Source of the DNA: Gallionellales bacterium GWA2_54_124
GTDB lineage: Bacteria; Pseudomonadota; Gammaproteobacteria; Burkholderiales; Gallionellaceae
Direction of reading: 5' to 3'
DNA length: 64,000 bases
Assembly (NCBI GenBank): GCA_001801025.1
Contig: MGWO01000007.1
Span: 310,001 to 374,000 of the forward strand
The translations under genes and the position numbers were made by a program. Position 1 is the stretch's first letter. Every line of letters begins with the position of its first letter. Below the pieces are notes generated by a model. The model saw only the letters and a program-made list of their open reading frames with translations, was not told the DNA's origin and did not search any database. Below are positions 9,299-17,691 of this stretch, in pieces.

Positions 9299-10552
9299 TT
9301 AGATGCGTTCCAGTACCGCCGCAAAAAATCCGTCTGTGGCATGCAGGTTAGGGCGCAATTCCAGATAGTCGCCCATCTCCAGCGGAATTTTTTGCTGTTG
9401 CAATACTTCCCCGGCCGGCAGCAGTTTGAAGTCGGGGTGGGCGGCTAAAAAGGCGGTCACGATGTGCTGATTTTCTTCGGGCAGGATGCTGCATGTTGCA
9501 TACACCAGACGCCCGCCCTTTTTCAGCAGGCGACTGGCGGAGGCCAAGATCGCGGTTTGCTTTTGGTTCAGCTCCGCAATACTTTGCGGCGACTGGCGGA
9601 ATTTCAAATCCGGATTGCGGCGCAGGGTGCCCAGACCACTGCACGGCGCATCGACCAGTACGCGGTCAATTTTGCCCGACAGGCGTTTGACCTTGAGATC
9701 GTTTTCATGGGCGATCAGCATCGGCTGGATGTTGGATGCGCCCGAACGCTTCAGGCGGGGTTTGAGATTGGCCAGGCGCTTCTCGGAGACATCCATTGCA
9801 TACAAACGGCCTTGAGAATTCATCAGCGCCGAGAGCATCAGCGTCTTGCCGCCCGCACCTGCGCAAAAATCCACCACCATGTCATTGCGTTTAGGCGCTA
9901 ATAAAAAGCCCAGCAGCTGGCTGCCTTCGTCCTGCACTTCAACTTTGCCCGTTGTGAACAGTTCATCTTTGTTCAGCGGAATTTTTTCTCTGAGACGAAT
10001 GCCGATCGGCGAATAGGGGGTCGCTGTCGCGTCGATTTTCTGTGCTTCGAGTTGCAGCAAAACTTCTTCGCGTTTGGCCAGCAGCGTGTTGACGCGGATA
10101 TCCAGCGGCGCGCCCAGTTGCATGGCTTGACCTATCGTGAGGATTTCTTCGTCGGTGTAGGAGGCGCGCATTTTTTCGATCAGCCATTCAGGCAGTTCGG
10201 CCTGAATCGAAAGCGGCTGACCTTCGTATTGCAGGGATTTTGCCGTTGCCAGCCATTCCGCTTCGTCTCGTTTCAAAACCGGCTGGATTTCACGCAGGTT
10301 ATAACCGCCGAACTTGACCAGATAAGCCAGCGCCATGCGGCGCGGCGTGGCTTTCCCGTCGCAGGCCGCTTCCAGCAACAGGCGGTGGCGCAATACGCCG
10401 AATGCGGTTTCGGCGACGATGGCGCGTTCGTTAGAGCCGATGCGCTCGTTTTTGAAAAAGTAGCGCAAGGTGGTGTCGGCGGGGTGTTCCAGCGGCAAAA
10501 TGGTGCGCAGCGCGAGGATGACGAGGTCAAGACGGTATTCGGTAATCAGCAT
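9299..10552 (-). CDS. RsmB/NOP-family RNA cytosine-C5 methyltransferase
   Basis: A 417-residue SAM-dependent RNA m5C methyltransferase of the RsmB/NOP2 family. The N-terminal 130 residues look like the NusB-like/Fmu region, followed by the methyltransferase core with the SAM loop DFCAGAGGKT, motif IV DAPCSGLGTLRRNPD and motif VI YATCSILPEEN. The two cysteines in these motifs are the catalytic and resolving residues of the family. The target could be 16S rRNA C967 as for RsmB, but other members modify different sites, so no symbol is given. It lies downstream of the DUF3108 gene pair in the same direction, separated by one of the intergenic hairpin elements. Confidence 0.9.
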   Translation of the reverse strand: MLITEYRLDLVILALRTILPLEHPADTTLRYFFKNERIGSNERAIVAETAFGVLRHRLLLEAACDGKATPRRMALAYLVKFGGYNLREIQPVLKRDEAEWLATAKSLQYEGQPLSIQAELPEWLIEKMRASYTDEEILTIGQAMQLGAPLDIRVNTLLAKREEVLLQLEAQKIDATATPYSPIGIRLREKIPLNKDELFTTGKVEVQDEGSQLLGFLLAPKRNDMVVDFCAGAGGKTLMLSALMNSQGRLYAMDVSEKRLANLKPRLKRSGASNIQPMLIAHENDLKVKRLSGKIDRVLVDAPCSGLGTLRRNPDLKFRQSPQSIAELNQKQTAILASASRLLKKGGRLVYATCSILPEENQHIVTAFLAAHPDFKLLPAGEVLQQQKIPLEMGDYLELRPNLHATDGFFAAVLERI

Positions 10553-10600
10553 GGCAGTTTCGGTATTTAAGATTCAGGCACGGAGTTTAACAGAGGAACG

Positions 10601-10680
10601 GGAATCAGGATGGAGGATTGGAGATTCATAAAATCCTGTGTAGCGTTTTTACTCGATCCTCGATCTTCAATCCTACTCTT
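10601..10680 (-). repeat. Intergenic inverted-repeat element A (DUF3108 gene to rsmB-like gene)
   Basis: In the direction of transcription (minus) a purine-rich arm with repeated GGATTGAAGAT/GAGGATCGAG motifs starts at the stop codon of the upstream gene, is followed by a loop of about 24 bases (AAAAACGCTACACAGGATTTT), and then by a pyrimidine-rich arm (ATCTCCAATCCTCCATCCT) that pairs imperfectly with the first. It has the same layout as the elements in the purM/purN, glyA/nrdR, nusB/thiL and ppiB/lpxH gaps. Confidence 0.65.
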
Positions 10681-11680
10681 CAGACACCCGGATGTCGGAG
10701 ATCCTCATCTGCGCGATGATGTCGCCATTTTTGTCGAACTGACGGATCTGGACGGGCAGCAGGCGATACTCCAGCCCCAGCCAGATATCCATCCCTTCCT
10801 CGCCGGGTGCACGCACTTTATGCAGTGGCAGTACGCGCAGTTTGCCAAGGCGCGTTTCGATTTCCTCCTCGCTGCCCACCTCCAACTGATAGCTCTCGAG
10901 TTTTCGCCCGTTGCTCACATGGACATCCAGCACGCTTTCATCAAGCGCCATTTGCGAGAACTGGAACAAAAAGCTCAGAATATCCTGCGCATGGTCAGGC
11001 AGCGGGATGCTGTTGCCGCTGGAGAAATTAAGCTTCCGGTTCTGCCAGTCGAAGCTGGCATTCAGCGTCTGATTTCCGCTGGATATTTTTTTATTTTCAA
11101 TAAAATAAAGTGGTTGTAATCCTTGTGCGCTGACGTTACCGCTGCTTTTTTGACTGAGTTCAAATGTCTTGAACAGGCTCGCGATGCCGGTCGTGTTCAT
11201 GCCGACTTGCAGCGTGTAGTGTTTTTCGTCATCGATATCAAGCCGGTAGCGCGCCTCTCCCACGGCAAAGCTGGCGCCTTTATAGGCGATGAAGGTCAAT
11301 TGCGCGTGTTTGGGTAGCGGGTGGGCCGGTTTTTCCTCCTCGACGGGAGGGGGCGCAACGACGACTTCCTCTGCGGGTGGTGCCGGTGCTTCGACAGGCT
11401 CGACGGCTTTTTCAGGCGGTGCGGGCGGCGTGACGGGTTTAGGTTTTGGCAGCGCACGCTTTTTAGGCGGAGCCACTTTTTTTATCGCCGGCAACGGTTC
11501 CAGTTTGGCCTGTAACGGTGGCAGCTCAACTTCGCGAGGCGCGAGCTGTATCAGATTGGGGCCAAACAGTAATACGGTATGAATCAGCAGGGAGAGTCCG
11601 ATGGCCAGTGCGATGCGTCCTGCCGGCCGTTTTAACGCTCTCTGCACAGGTCGAATGAACTTTTGCCGCAGGGTGTTCAC
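10673..11680 (-). CDS. DUF3108 envelope protein with TonB-like N-terminus
   Basis: A 335-residue protein. Residues about 20-45 form one membrane segment, followed by a Pro/Lys/Glu-rich linker (about 50-125) like that of TonB, which could span the periplasm, and a C-terminal DUF3108 domain (about 130-335) of unknown function. The GTG at 11680 overlaps the stop of the preceding gene (GTGA), the usual sign of coupling; the frame itself is open to 11752. Its stop codon lies inside intergenic element A. The upstream neighbour is a second, shorter DUF3108 protein, so the two are probably paralogues acting together in the envelope. Function unknown. Confidence 0.85.
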   Translation of the reverse strand: MNTLRQKFIRPVQRALKRPAGRIALAIGLSLLIHTVLLFGPNLIQLAPREVELPPLQAKLEPLPAIKKVAPPKKRALPKPKPVTPPAPPEKAVEPVEAPAPPAEEVVVAPPPVEEEKPAHPLPKHAQLTFIAYKGASFAVGEARYRLDIDDEKHYTLQVGMNTTGIASLFKTFELSQKSSGNVSAQGLQPLYFIENKKISSGNQTLNASFDWQNRKLNFSSGNSIPLPDHAQDILSFLFQFSQMALDESVLDVHVSNGRKLESYQLEVGSEEEIETRLGKLRVLPLHKVRAPGEEGMDIWLGLEYRLLPVQIRQFDKNGDIIAQMRISDIRVSEE

Positions 11681-12369
11681 GGCTGGACTATTAGCGCGCT
11701 CAGGATCTGGATTAATTGATCGCCACTGGCATCGGTGATGACCATCTTGCACGGCAGGTGGTTTTTCGTCTCCAGCCAGATTTCGGTGCGGCTCTCGCCC
11801 TCTTTGGGCTGGCTGTCCAGATAGAGGCTGTCGAACTGTCCTGCCGGCGTATCTACTTTTTGCTGAGCACCCGCTGCATAGTGATAAGTGTCCAGTTTAT
11901 TGCCGTTGGTCATCGAAAAATCCAGCGTGCTGTCATTTTTCAGGAACATGAATTGATACATCGCGCTCAGCCGGTCTTGCGTGCCTTCCGGTAAGGCAAG
12001 CGGCGTGCGCTGACTTTGGCGGATTAAGGTCAGTTGCTGTGTGGCCCAGTCGAACTCTGCCTGGCTGCTCCGGGCGGGATTGCCCTCGCGTTTGTCTTCG
12101 AAATTCAACGGTCTGAGGCCTTGTTTGGTGATCAGGCCGCTGCTGGTGAAGAAGATTTTTTCCGGTTTGAACATCGCCAGCAGTCCCACGGGTGTCGTGG
12201 TGCTGGTCAGTGTGTAATGATCCCCGTTTCTGCGGTAGATCTCATTCATCTGGCCGACTTTGAGGCCGCCGCTGAATACCTCATAGCTCGCTTGTACGCC
12301 AGTCGGGGGAGCTGCGTAAACGGGCGCGCACAGCAGCAGTGCTGCCAAAAAAAACGTCAGTAATTTCAT
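11677..12369 (-). CDS. DUF3108 periplasmic protein
   Basis: A 230-residue protein beginning with a clear signal peptide (MKLLTFFLAALLLCAPVYAAPP), so it is exported. The remainder is a DUF3108 domain, predicted to be mainly beta-structure; the function of the family is unknown. Its sequence parallels the C-terminal domain of the next gene (shared features include a FEDKREGN-like segment, an NGNKLDTYHY segment and a TEIWLE segment near the end), which shows that the pair arose by duplication. It follows purN by 2 bases and overlaps the second DUF3108 gene by 4 bases, so all three are likely co-transcribed. Confidence 0.85.
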   Translation of the reverse strand: MKLLTFFLAALLLCAPVYAAPPTGVQASYEVFSGGLKVGQMNEIYRRNGDHYTLTSTTTPVGLLAMFKPEKIFFTSSGLITKQGLRPLNFEDKREGNPARSSQAEFDWATQQLTLIRQSQRTPLALPEGTQDRLSAMYQFMFLKNDSTLDFSMTNGNKLDTYHYAAGAQQKVDTPAGQFDSLYLDSQPKEGESRTEIWLETKNHLPCKMVITDASGDQLIQILSALIVQP

Positions 12370-12371
12370 GC

Positions 12372-13010
12372 TTATTCCAGAGCGGGCGAGATTAAGGCCG
12401 CGTTAACAGAAGTGTTTGCGCGGTTTATGACCCGGCCTGTGGAATTAAGTTCGATTTGATCAGTGCACAGCCAGCGTATTGCCTGCGGGAAGATGCGGTG
12501 TTCCTCATTGAGGATGCGTGCCGCCAGTGTGTCTTCGGTATCGTTTTCCAGTACCGGCACCGCCGCCTGAATGATGATCGGGCCGTGATCGAGATCTGCG
12601 GTCACGAAGTGTACGGTGCAACCGTGTATTTTTACGCCGTCGGCCAAGGCGCGCGCATGGGTGTGCAATCCGGTATAGGCGGGCAGCAAGGACGGATGGA
12701 TGTTGATTAACCGACCTTGATAGTGGTTCACAAAGCCCGCCGTCAGAATGCGCATAAAGCCTGCGAGGATTACGAAATCCGGTGAAAAACTGTCGATGAC
12801 GCGGGCTAATTCCGCATCGAAACTCTCGCGATCGGGATGATCGCGATGTGCGACGACCGCCGTTGCAATGCCGTGCGATTGTGCAAAGGCCAGTCCTGCT
12901 GCATCCGCGCGGTTGCTGATCACGGCAGCGATGGTACAGCCGGGTTTTGCGGCGACCAGCGCCTGCATATTGCTGCCCCGACCGGAGATGAGAATGACAA
13001 TTTTTTTCAT
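12372..13010 (-). CDS. purN: Phosphoribosylglycinamide formyltransferase
   Basis: GAR transformylase, the third step of purine synthesis, using 10-formyl-tetrahydrofolate; 212 residues. The N-terminal GRGSNMQAL loop, the conserved NIHPSLLPAYTGLHTHARAL segment with the catalytic Asn and His, and the later Asp in VTADLDHGPII are all present. The frame extends 22 codons upstream into the intergenic hairpin element, but the ATG at 13010 matches the family N-terminus MKKIVILISGRG. purM lies directly upstream in the same direction, the usual purMN arrangement. Confidence 0.96.
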   Translation of the reverse strand: MKKIVILISGRGSNMQALVAAKPGCTIAAVISNRADAAGLAFAQSHGIATAVVAHRDHPDRESFDAELARVIDSFSPDFVILAGFMRILTAGFVNHYQGRLINIHPSLLPAYTGLHTHARALADGVKIHGCTVHFVTADLDHGPIIIQAAVPVLENDTEDTLAARILNEEHRIFPQAIRWLCTDQIELNSTGRVINRANTSVNAALISPALE

Positions 13011-13020
13011 GGGATAAATC

Positions 13021-13095
13021 GAGTATGAGTGGTGAGTAGTAAGTAGTGAGTAGCGGAAGTTTTTTATACTCGCCACTTGCTACTAACTACTTACC
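13021..13095 (-). repeat. Intergenic inverted-repeat element C (purM to purN)
   Basis: On the minus strand the arm GGGTAAGTAGTTAGTAGCAAGTGG starts five bases after the purM stop, then a loop (about CGAGTATAAAAAACTTCCG), then the complementary arm CTACTCACTACTTACTACTCACCACTC. The arm motif (AGTAGT/GAGTAG) differs from that of elements A, B and E (GGATTGA), yet each arm pairs with its partner. This preservation of pairing despite sequence change suggests that structure, not sequence, is kept. Confidence 0.65.
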
Positions 13096-13099
13096 CTAT

Positions 13100-14179
13100 T
13101 CAATTTACCTGCGTCTGATGCTCATCGCCGCTACGGGCGCGGATAACGCCGATGCGATAAACGGTTTCGCCAGCGGCTTGCAGCTGGCTCATCGCCGCAT
13201 CCGCATCTTCTGCTGCGACGATCACGACCATGCCGATACCGCAGTTGAAGGTCCGGTACATTTCCTGTTCAGCCACGCCGCCTTGCTCGCGCAACCAGTG
13301 GAACAGTTTGGGCATCTGCCACGATTTGCTGTCGATGTCGGCCACGACATTCCCGGGCAATACGCGGGGCACATTTTCGGTGATGCCGCCGCCGGTGATA
13401 TGCGCCATGCCTTTGATGGTGAGGCTCTGCATCAGCGCGAGCAGCGGTTTTACATAGATGCGGGTGGGCGCCATGATGACTTCCGTCAGTGTGCGTTCGC
13501 CGTCGAATTTTTCGTTTAAATCAGGGTTGCTGCGCTCGATAATCTTGCGTACCAGCGAATACCCGTTGGAGTGTGCACCGTTGGAGGCCATGCCCAGCAC
13601 GACGTCGCCGGGCTTAATGTCAGCGCCCGTGATAATGCGGGATTTTTCAACGACGCCGACAGCAAAACCTGCCAGATCGTATTCGCCGACCAGATACATG
13701 CCGGGCATTTCAGCGGTTTCGCCACCGATCAGCGCGCAACCTGCCTGCTCGCAGCCGTGGGCGATCCCCTTGATGACTTCGGTCGCAGCGGGCACATTGA
13801 GTTTGCCGCAGGCGAAATAATCGAGGAAAAACAAGGGTTCCGCACCTTGCACCAGAATGTCGTTGACGCTCATGCCGACCAGATCGATACCGACGGTGTC
13901 ATGGATGTTGAGTTCAAAGGCGAGCTTCAGTTTGGTGCCCACGCCATCGGTACCGGAGACCAGCACGGGTTCTTGGTATTTTTTGGAGATTTCAACTAAG
14001 CCGCCGAAACCGCCTATGCCCGAGAGCACTTCGGGGCGCATGGTGCGTTTGGCATACGGCTTGATGTTTTCGACCAGCTGATCGCCCGCATCGATATCGA
14101 CACCGGCATCGCGGTAGGAAAGTCCGGCAGTGTTGTTTGGCTGGTTCAAGTTGGATCTCGCTTTCTTCAAAATGCCCAA
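13100..14179 (-). CDS. purM: Phosphoribosylformylglycinamidine cyclo-ligase (AIR synthetase)
   Basis: AIR synthetase, the fifth step of purine synthesis. The family N-terminus [13 protein letters not shown] (from about residue 21), the [12 protein letters not shown] nucleotide loop, the [11 protein letters not shown] segment and the [15 protein letters not shown] segment are present, and length is normal. The start is uncertain: there is no ATG near the conserved N-terminus. TTG codons at 14179 (behind AGGA) and 14149 are both possible; the longer form is listed. The gene lies upstream of purN with an intergenic hairpin element between them. Confidence 0.93.
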   Translation of the reverse strand: MGILKKARSNLNQPNNTAGLSYRDAGVDIDAGDQLVENIKPYAKRTMRPEVLSGIGGFGGLVEISKKYQEPVLVSGTDGVGTKLKLAFELNIHDTVGIDLVGMSVNDILVQGAEPLFFLDYFACGKLNVPAATEVIKGIAHGCEQAGCALIGGETAEMPGMYLVGEYDLAGFAVGVVEKSRIITGADIKPGDVVLGMASNGAHSNGYSLVRKIIERSNPDLNEKFDGERTLTEVIMAPTRIYVKPLLALMQSLTIKGMAHITGGGITENVPRVLPGNVVADIDSKSWQMPKLFHWLREQGGVAEQEMYRTFNCGIGMVVIVAAEDADAAMSQLQAAGETVYRIGVIRARSGDEHQTQVN

Positions 14180-14276
14180 GGCATCCTGTTATTGGGTTGA
14201 CTCAGTGGGGCGCGGTTCGCTAAGGGCGAATTATACTCAATTGACACCCGCATTTCAGCGTCTTTCGATGGTGAAC

Positions 14277-14702
14277 TCAGTGTTCCGACAAACACGCCAG
14301 ATAGACTGAGGCATCCGGCTGGGTTTTGTGGCGTTGCGCTTGCCAGATCATTTCGCTCAAAGCTTCCATCATGATGTGCTGCGCGTCGTGTTCAGATTCA
14401 TGTTTACGGGTCAGGCGAACGAAGTGCGCGCGTATGCCCGGCGGCTGATCGATGGAGATTTGCTCCTCTATCGTCAGGTGCATCATCAGGTGTAAAAAGG
14501 GATTGGCCTCGCCTTGTTCGGGTGAATAATCGCGCGCCAGATAACGTTCCGGATCTTCGAATACGGCAAAGTATTCGGGATGTTTTTCGATCAGTTGCGC
14601 GACTAAATCTTCGAGCGGGGTGAGCAATTCTTTGGCGCGGCGCTTGCGCCACGATTCGATAATGAACAGGCGCGCTTCGTCGCGAGAGGGATTAAAAAAC
14701 AT
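14277..14702 (-). CDS. DUF1841 family protein
   Basis: A 141-residue soluble protein of the DUF1841 family, common in beta- and gammaproteobacteria and without known function. Recognisable are the N-terminal segment MFFNPSRDEARLFIIESW, a PFLHLMMHLTIEEQ segment with several histidines, and a HDAQHIMMEALSEMIW segment near the C-terminus. The histidine-rich helices might bind metal (inference). It follows nth directly: the nth stop TGA is adjacent to its ATG, so it is the last gene of the rnf-nth transcription unit. Confidence 0.85.
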   Translation of the reverse strand: MFFNPSRDEARLFIIESWRKRRAKELLTPLEDLVAQLIEKHPEYFAVFEDPERYLARDYSPEQGEANPFLHLMMHLTIEEQISIDQPPGIRAHFVRLTRKHESEHDAQHIMMEALSEMIWQAQRHKTQPDASVYLACLSEH

Positions 14703-15335
14703 TCAGTCGTCCTTGCCTTTGTATTCGCACAGATCGTAGATAAGACATTCGGCGCATTTCGGGGTGCGGGCGCGGCAGATATAGCGCCCGTGCAGGATCA
14801 GCCAGTGATGTGCGTCCAGGATGAATTCCTTAGGGATCACCTTCATCAGCTTATGTTCCACTTCCAGCACATTCTTGCCCGGCGCCAATCCGATGCGATT
14901 GCTGATGCGGAAGATATGGGTATCCACGGCCATTGCAGCGTGTCCGAACGCGGTATTAAGTATTACGTTGGCCGTTTTGCGCCCTACGCCCGGCAGGGCT
15001 TCGAGCGCCTCGCGTGTCTGCGGCACTTGGCTGTTGTGCAGTTCGACCAGCATCCGGCAGGTTTGTATGACGTGGCGTGCCTTGGTCTTATACAGGCCGA
15101 TGCGCTGAATGTATTCCGTCAGCTTAGCCTCACCTAACTCCAGCAGGGCTTCGGGTGTGTTGGCGACAGGGTACAGGTGGCGGGTCGCGGCATTGACGCT
15201 GATGTCGGTCGCCTGCGCCGAGAGCATCACGGCAATCAGCAATTCGAACGGCGTCCTGTATTCGAGCTCTGTTTTCGGGTGCGGATTAGCCTTTTGCAGG
15301 CGCTCAAAGATCTGCCGGCGTTTATCTGCGTTCAT
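14703..15335 (-). CDS. nth: Endonuclease III
   Basis: Base-excision repair DNA glycosylase/AP lyase for oxidised pyrimidines, 210 residues. The helix-hairpin-helix (LPGVGRKTA) carries the catalytic Lys120, Asp138 is in VDTH, and the C-terminal 4Fe-4S loop has cysteines 187, 194, 197 and 203, all at the same numbers as in E. coli Nth. It overlaps the rnfE end by 4 bases (ATGA). Linkage of nth to the end of the rnf operon is common in proteobacteria. Confidence 0.97.
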   Translation of the reverse strand: MNADKRRQIFERLQKANPHPKTELEYRTPFELLIAVMLSAQATDISVNAATRHLYPVANTPEALLELGEAKLTEYIQRIGLYKTKARHVIQTCRMLVELHNSQVPQTREALEALPGVGRKTANVILNTAFGHAAMAVDTHIFRISNRIGLAPGKNVLEVEHKLMKVIPKEFILDAHHWLILHGRYICRARTPKCAECLIYDLCEYKGKDD

Positions 15336-16018
15336 GCCGCCTGTGTTTGAACGGTGCTTGTTTCAGCGCGTGCTCGTGCCTCGGCGCGCAGGTTCAGCCA
15401 GTTCTTGGTGGCGATCAGCATCCCTAGCGTGATGAAGGCGCCAGGCGGCAGGATGGCCAGCAAAAATCCGTGATAATCGGGTACAACGGTGATCACCAGC
15501 GACTTTGCCGATTCGCCCAGCGCCATGTCGATGCCCGATAACAGGGTGCCGTGACCGAAGATCTCGCGAATGCCGCCTAAGACGGCCAACACGGCTGTCA
15601 GCCCCAGACCCATCGCAAAACCGTCGACGGCAGACTGCATGGGCGGATTTTTTGCGGCAAACGCTTCGATGCGCGCCAGTACGATGCAGTTGGTGACGAT
15701 CAGCGGAATGAAGATGCCGAGTACGACGTACAGCGAATACATGTAGGCGTTCATCAGGTATTGGATCACGGTGACCAGCACGGCAATGATCAAAATGAAG
15801 ACGGGGATGCGCGCTTCATTCGGCACCACGGTTCTGATCGGTGCGATCGCGGCGCCCGACAAGGCCATCACGACCGAGGTCGCGAGCCCCAGACTCACGC
15901 CGTTGACGACCGATGAGCTGACCGCGAGGATAGGGCACATCCCCAGCAGTTGCACGACGCCGGTATTTTGCTTCCAGACGCCGTTGTATAAAATATCCTT
16001 GAATTCCTGATAGTTCAT
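15332..16018 (-). CDS. rnfE: Rnf complex membrane subunit E
   Basis: A 228-residue membrane protein with about six helices, paralogous to RnfA; in the Rnf complex the RnfA/E pair forms the centre of the membrane part and carries an Fe-S site. The signature segments GVWKQNTGVVQLLGMCPILAV near the N-terminus (with the conserved Cys of the LGMCP motif) and VTNCIVLARIEAFA are present. ATGA overlaps link it to rnfG upstream and nth downstream. The charged, Ala-rich tail (from about 205) is cytoplasmic or variable. Confidence 0.95.
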   Translation of the reverse strand: MNYQEFKDILYNGVWKQNTGVVQLLGMCPILAVSSSVVNGVSLGLATSVVMALSGAAIAPIRTVVPNEARIPVFILIIAVLVTVIQYLMNAYMYSLYVVLGIFIPLIVTNCIVLARIEAFAAKNPPMQSAVDGFAMGLGLTAVLAVLGGIREIFGHGTLLSGIDMALGESAKSLVITVVPDYHGFLLAILPPGAFITLGMLIATKNWLNLRAEARARAETSTVQTQAA

Positions 16019-16653
16019 GGCTTGAGTTCCTTGATGGGCCGGGCGAACAGCGCGTCATGATGGGCGGCGTAATACTGTAAGGCTTTATGCACGGCCTTTA
16101 CGACGGCGCGTGGTGTGATGGTGGCGCCGGCCATGTAGTCGAACTGGCCGCCGTCTTTTTTAACTTTCCAGTCGGCGTCATTGCCCGGCGATTTTCCGTC
16201 AAATCCCTTGATCCACGGGCTTCGGGCAATCTCGATGTAATCGCCCAGCCCCGGCGTTTCCTTATGGGTCAGCACGCGCACGCCAGCGAGTTCACCGCTG
16301 TTTTTGATCGCGATCAGCAGGCCGATTTTTCCGCTGTAACCATCCGGTGCAATGGCTTCGAGCACGATCACTGAGGGCTCGCCGCCCAGACGCGCGCGGT
16401 AGGCGGTGGTGGTGTCTTCATTGCCCAGCAGGGGATCGGGTTTGATCTCCAGCGTATCTTTGATGATATCGTTGTCAAACAGGGTTTGCGGCACGATCTG
16501 CGAAATCAGTTTGAGCTTTTCCGCCTCTTCGCTTTGCGCAATCCGCTCATGGGTCTGTGCGAAAGTGAAGGCCAGTATCGCCGTCCCGATCAGGGCAAAC
16601 ACGGCCAGATTGAGTGCGGTGTGGAACGAGGCTTTTGCGATGGTGCGCCTCAT
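16015..16653 (-). CDS. rnfG: Rnf complex flavoprotein subunit G
   Basis: A 212-residue subunit with one N-terminal membrane helix (about 13-33) and a periplasmic FMN-binding domain. The flavinylation motif appears as AGATIT in the C-terminal part, where FMN is attached covalently to the threonine in relatives. The open frame reaches back to 17052, but that stretch is the shadow of rnfD; the ATG at 16653 gives the expected N-terminus MRRTIAKASFHTALNL and overlaps the rnfD stop (ATGA). It passes electrons within the Rnf chain between membrane and Fe-S subunits. Confidence 0.95.
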   Translation of the reverse strand: MRRTIAKASFHTALNLAVFALIGTAILAFTFAQTHERIAQSEEAEKLKLISQIVPQTLFDNDIIKDTLEIKPDPLLGNEDTTTAYRARLGGEPSVIVLEAIAPDGYSGKIGLLIAIKNSGELAGVRVLTHKETPGLGDYIEIARSPWIKGFDGKSPGNDADWKVKKDGGQFDYMAGATITPRAVVKAVHKALQYYAAHHDALFARPIKELKP

Positions 16654-17684
16654 GACTGCTTCTCCTTTTTGCCGAATACTTTGGGCTGTGTCCAGGCGTC
16701 GATCAGCGGCACGCAGATGTTCATCAGCAGGGTGGCGAACGCCATTCCGTCCGGAAAGCCGCCAAAGGTGCGGATCAGGTAGGTCAGCAAGGCCGCGCCC
16801 ATCGCAAAAAATATTTTGCCGCGCGGGGTGGTGGGGCTGGTGACCGGATCGGTCAAAATAAAGAACGCGCCCAGCATCGCCGCACCGGAGAACAAGTGGA
16901 ACCCGGGTTGGACATAGTGGGTCGGATCCACTAGATGAAACAGAGCGGCAATGAAAAACAAGGTGCCCAGATAGGCGACCGGCAGGTGCCAGCTGATGAT
17001 GCGCTGGGCCAGCAAATACAGGCCGCCCAGCAAAAATCCTGCCGCGACCCATTCGCTTCCGATACCGGCCAGATGACCATAGATCGGCATGTCGAGGATG
17101 TCGCTGATGCTTCCGTTCAGATGCAGTTGTGTCTTCAGTGTATCGAGCGGCGTGGCCATTGTGACCGCATCGAGCTTGACGTCACCGGGTAACACTTCGC
17201 GGAAGATGTAGTTCAGTTGGTCCGTGAAACTGAAAGCGATTTCACCCAAACCGTTCGGGGTCAGCCAGTGCGTCATATGGACCGGGAACGAGATGATCAG
17301 GACGGCGTACCCTATCATCGCGGGATTGAACGGGTTGTTGCCAAGGCCGCCGTACAGATGCTTGGAGATACTGATGGCGAATGCCGTGCCCACCACCACC
17401 AGCCACCAGGGCGCGAGCGGCGGGATGGATAAGGCGAGCAGCCATGCGGTGAGGAGTGCCGTGTTGTCTTTGAGGAAAAAGGCCACCGGTTTATTCTGGA
17501 TTTTCAGCATCAGCGCTTCGACGCCGAGCGCGGTGATGCTGGCGAGCGTGAGTGAGATCAGAATTGCCGGGCCGTAGAACCAGACATACAGCGCGATGCC
17601 GGGCACAAGGGCCAGCAGCACGTTGAGCATGATCCGGGATACGCTGACCGGTTTGGTGATGAAGGGTGAAAAAAATCCGGACAT
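16650..17684 (-). CDS. rnfD: Rnf complex membrane flavoprotein subunit D
   Basis: A 344-residue polytopic membrane protein of the RnfD/NqrB family. The covalent FMN site is recognisable as DAVTMATPLD near the middle, with Thr as the expected attachment residue, and the family motif GGLGNNPFNPAMIGYA is intact. The ATG at 17684 has a good ribosome binding site (AGGAAC) just after the rnfC stop; an upstream in-frame start at 17717 lies within rnfC and is less likely. It lies in the usual order C-D-G-E. Confidence 0.95.
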   Translation of the reverse strand: MSGFFSPFITKPVSVSRIMLNVLLALVPGIALYVWFYGPAILISLTLASITALGVEALMLKIQNKPVAFFLKDNTALLTAWLLALSIPPLAPWWLVVVGTAFAISISKHLYGGLGNNPFNPAMIGYAVLIISFPVHMTHWLTPNGLGEIAFSFTDQLNYIFREVLPGDVKLDAVTMATPLDTLKTQLHLNGSISDILDMPIYGHLAGIGSEWVAAGFLLGGLYLLAQRIISWHLPVAYLGTLFFIAALFHLVDPTHYVQPGFHLFSGAAMLGAFFILTDPVTSPTTPRGKIFFAMGAALLTYLIRTFGGFPDGMAFATLLMNICVPLIDAWTQPKVFGKKEKQS

Positions 17685-17691
17685 AATGTTC

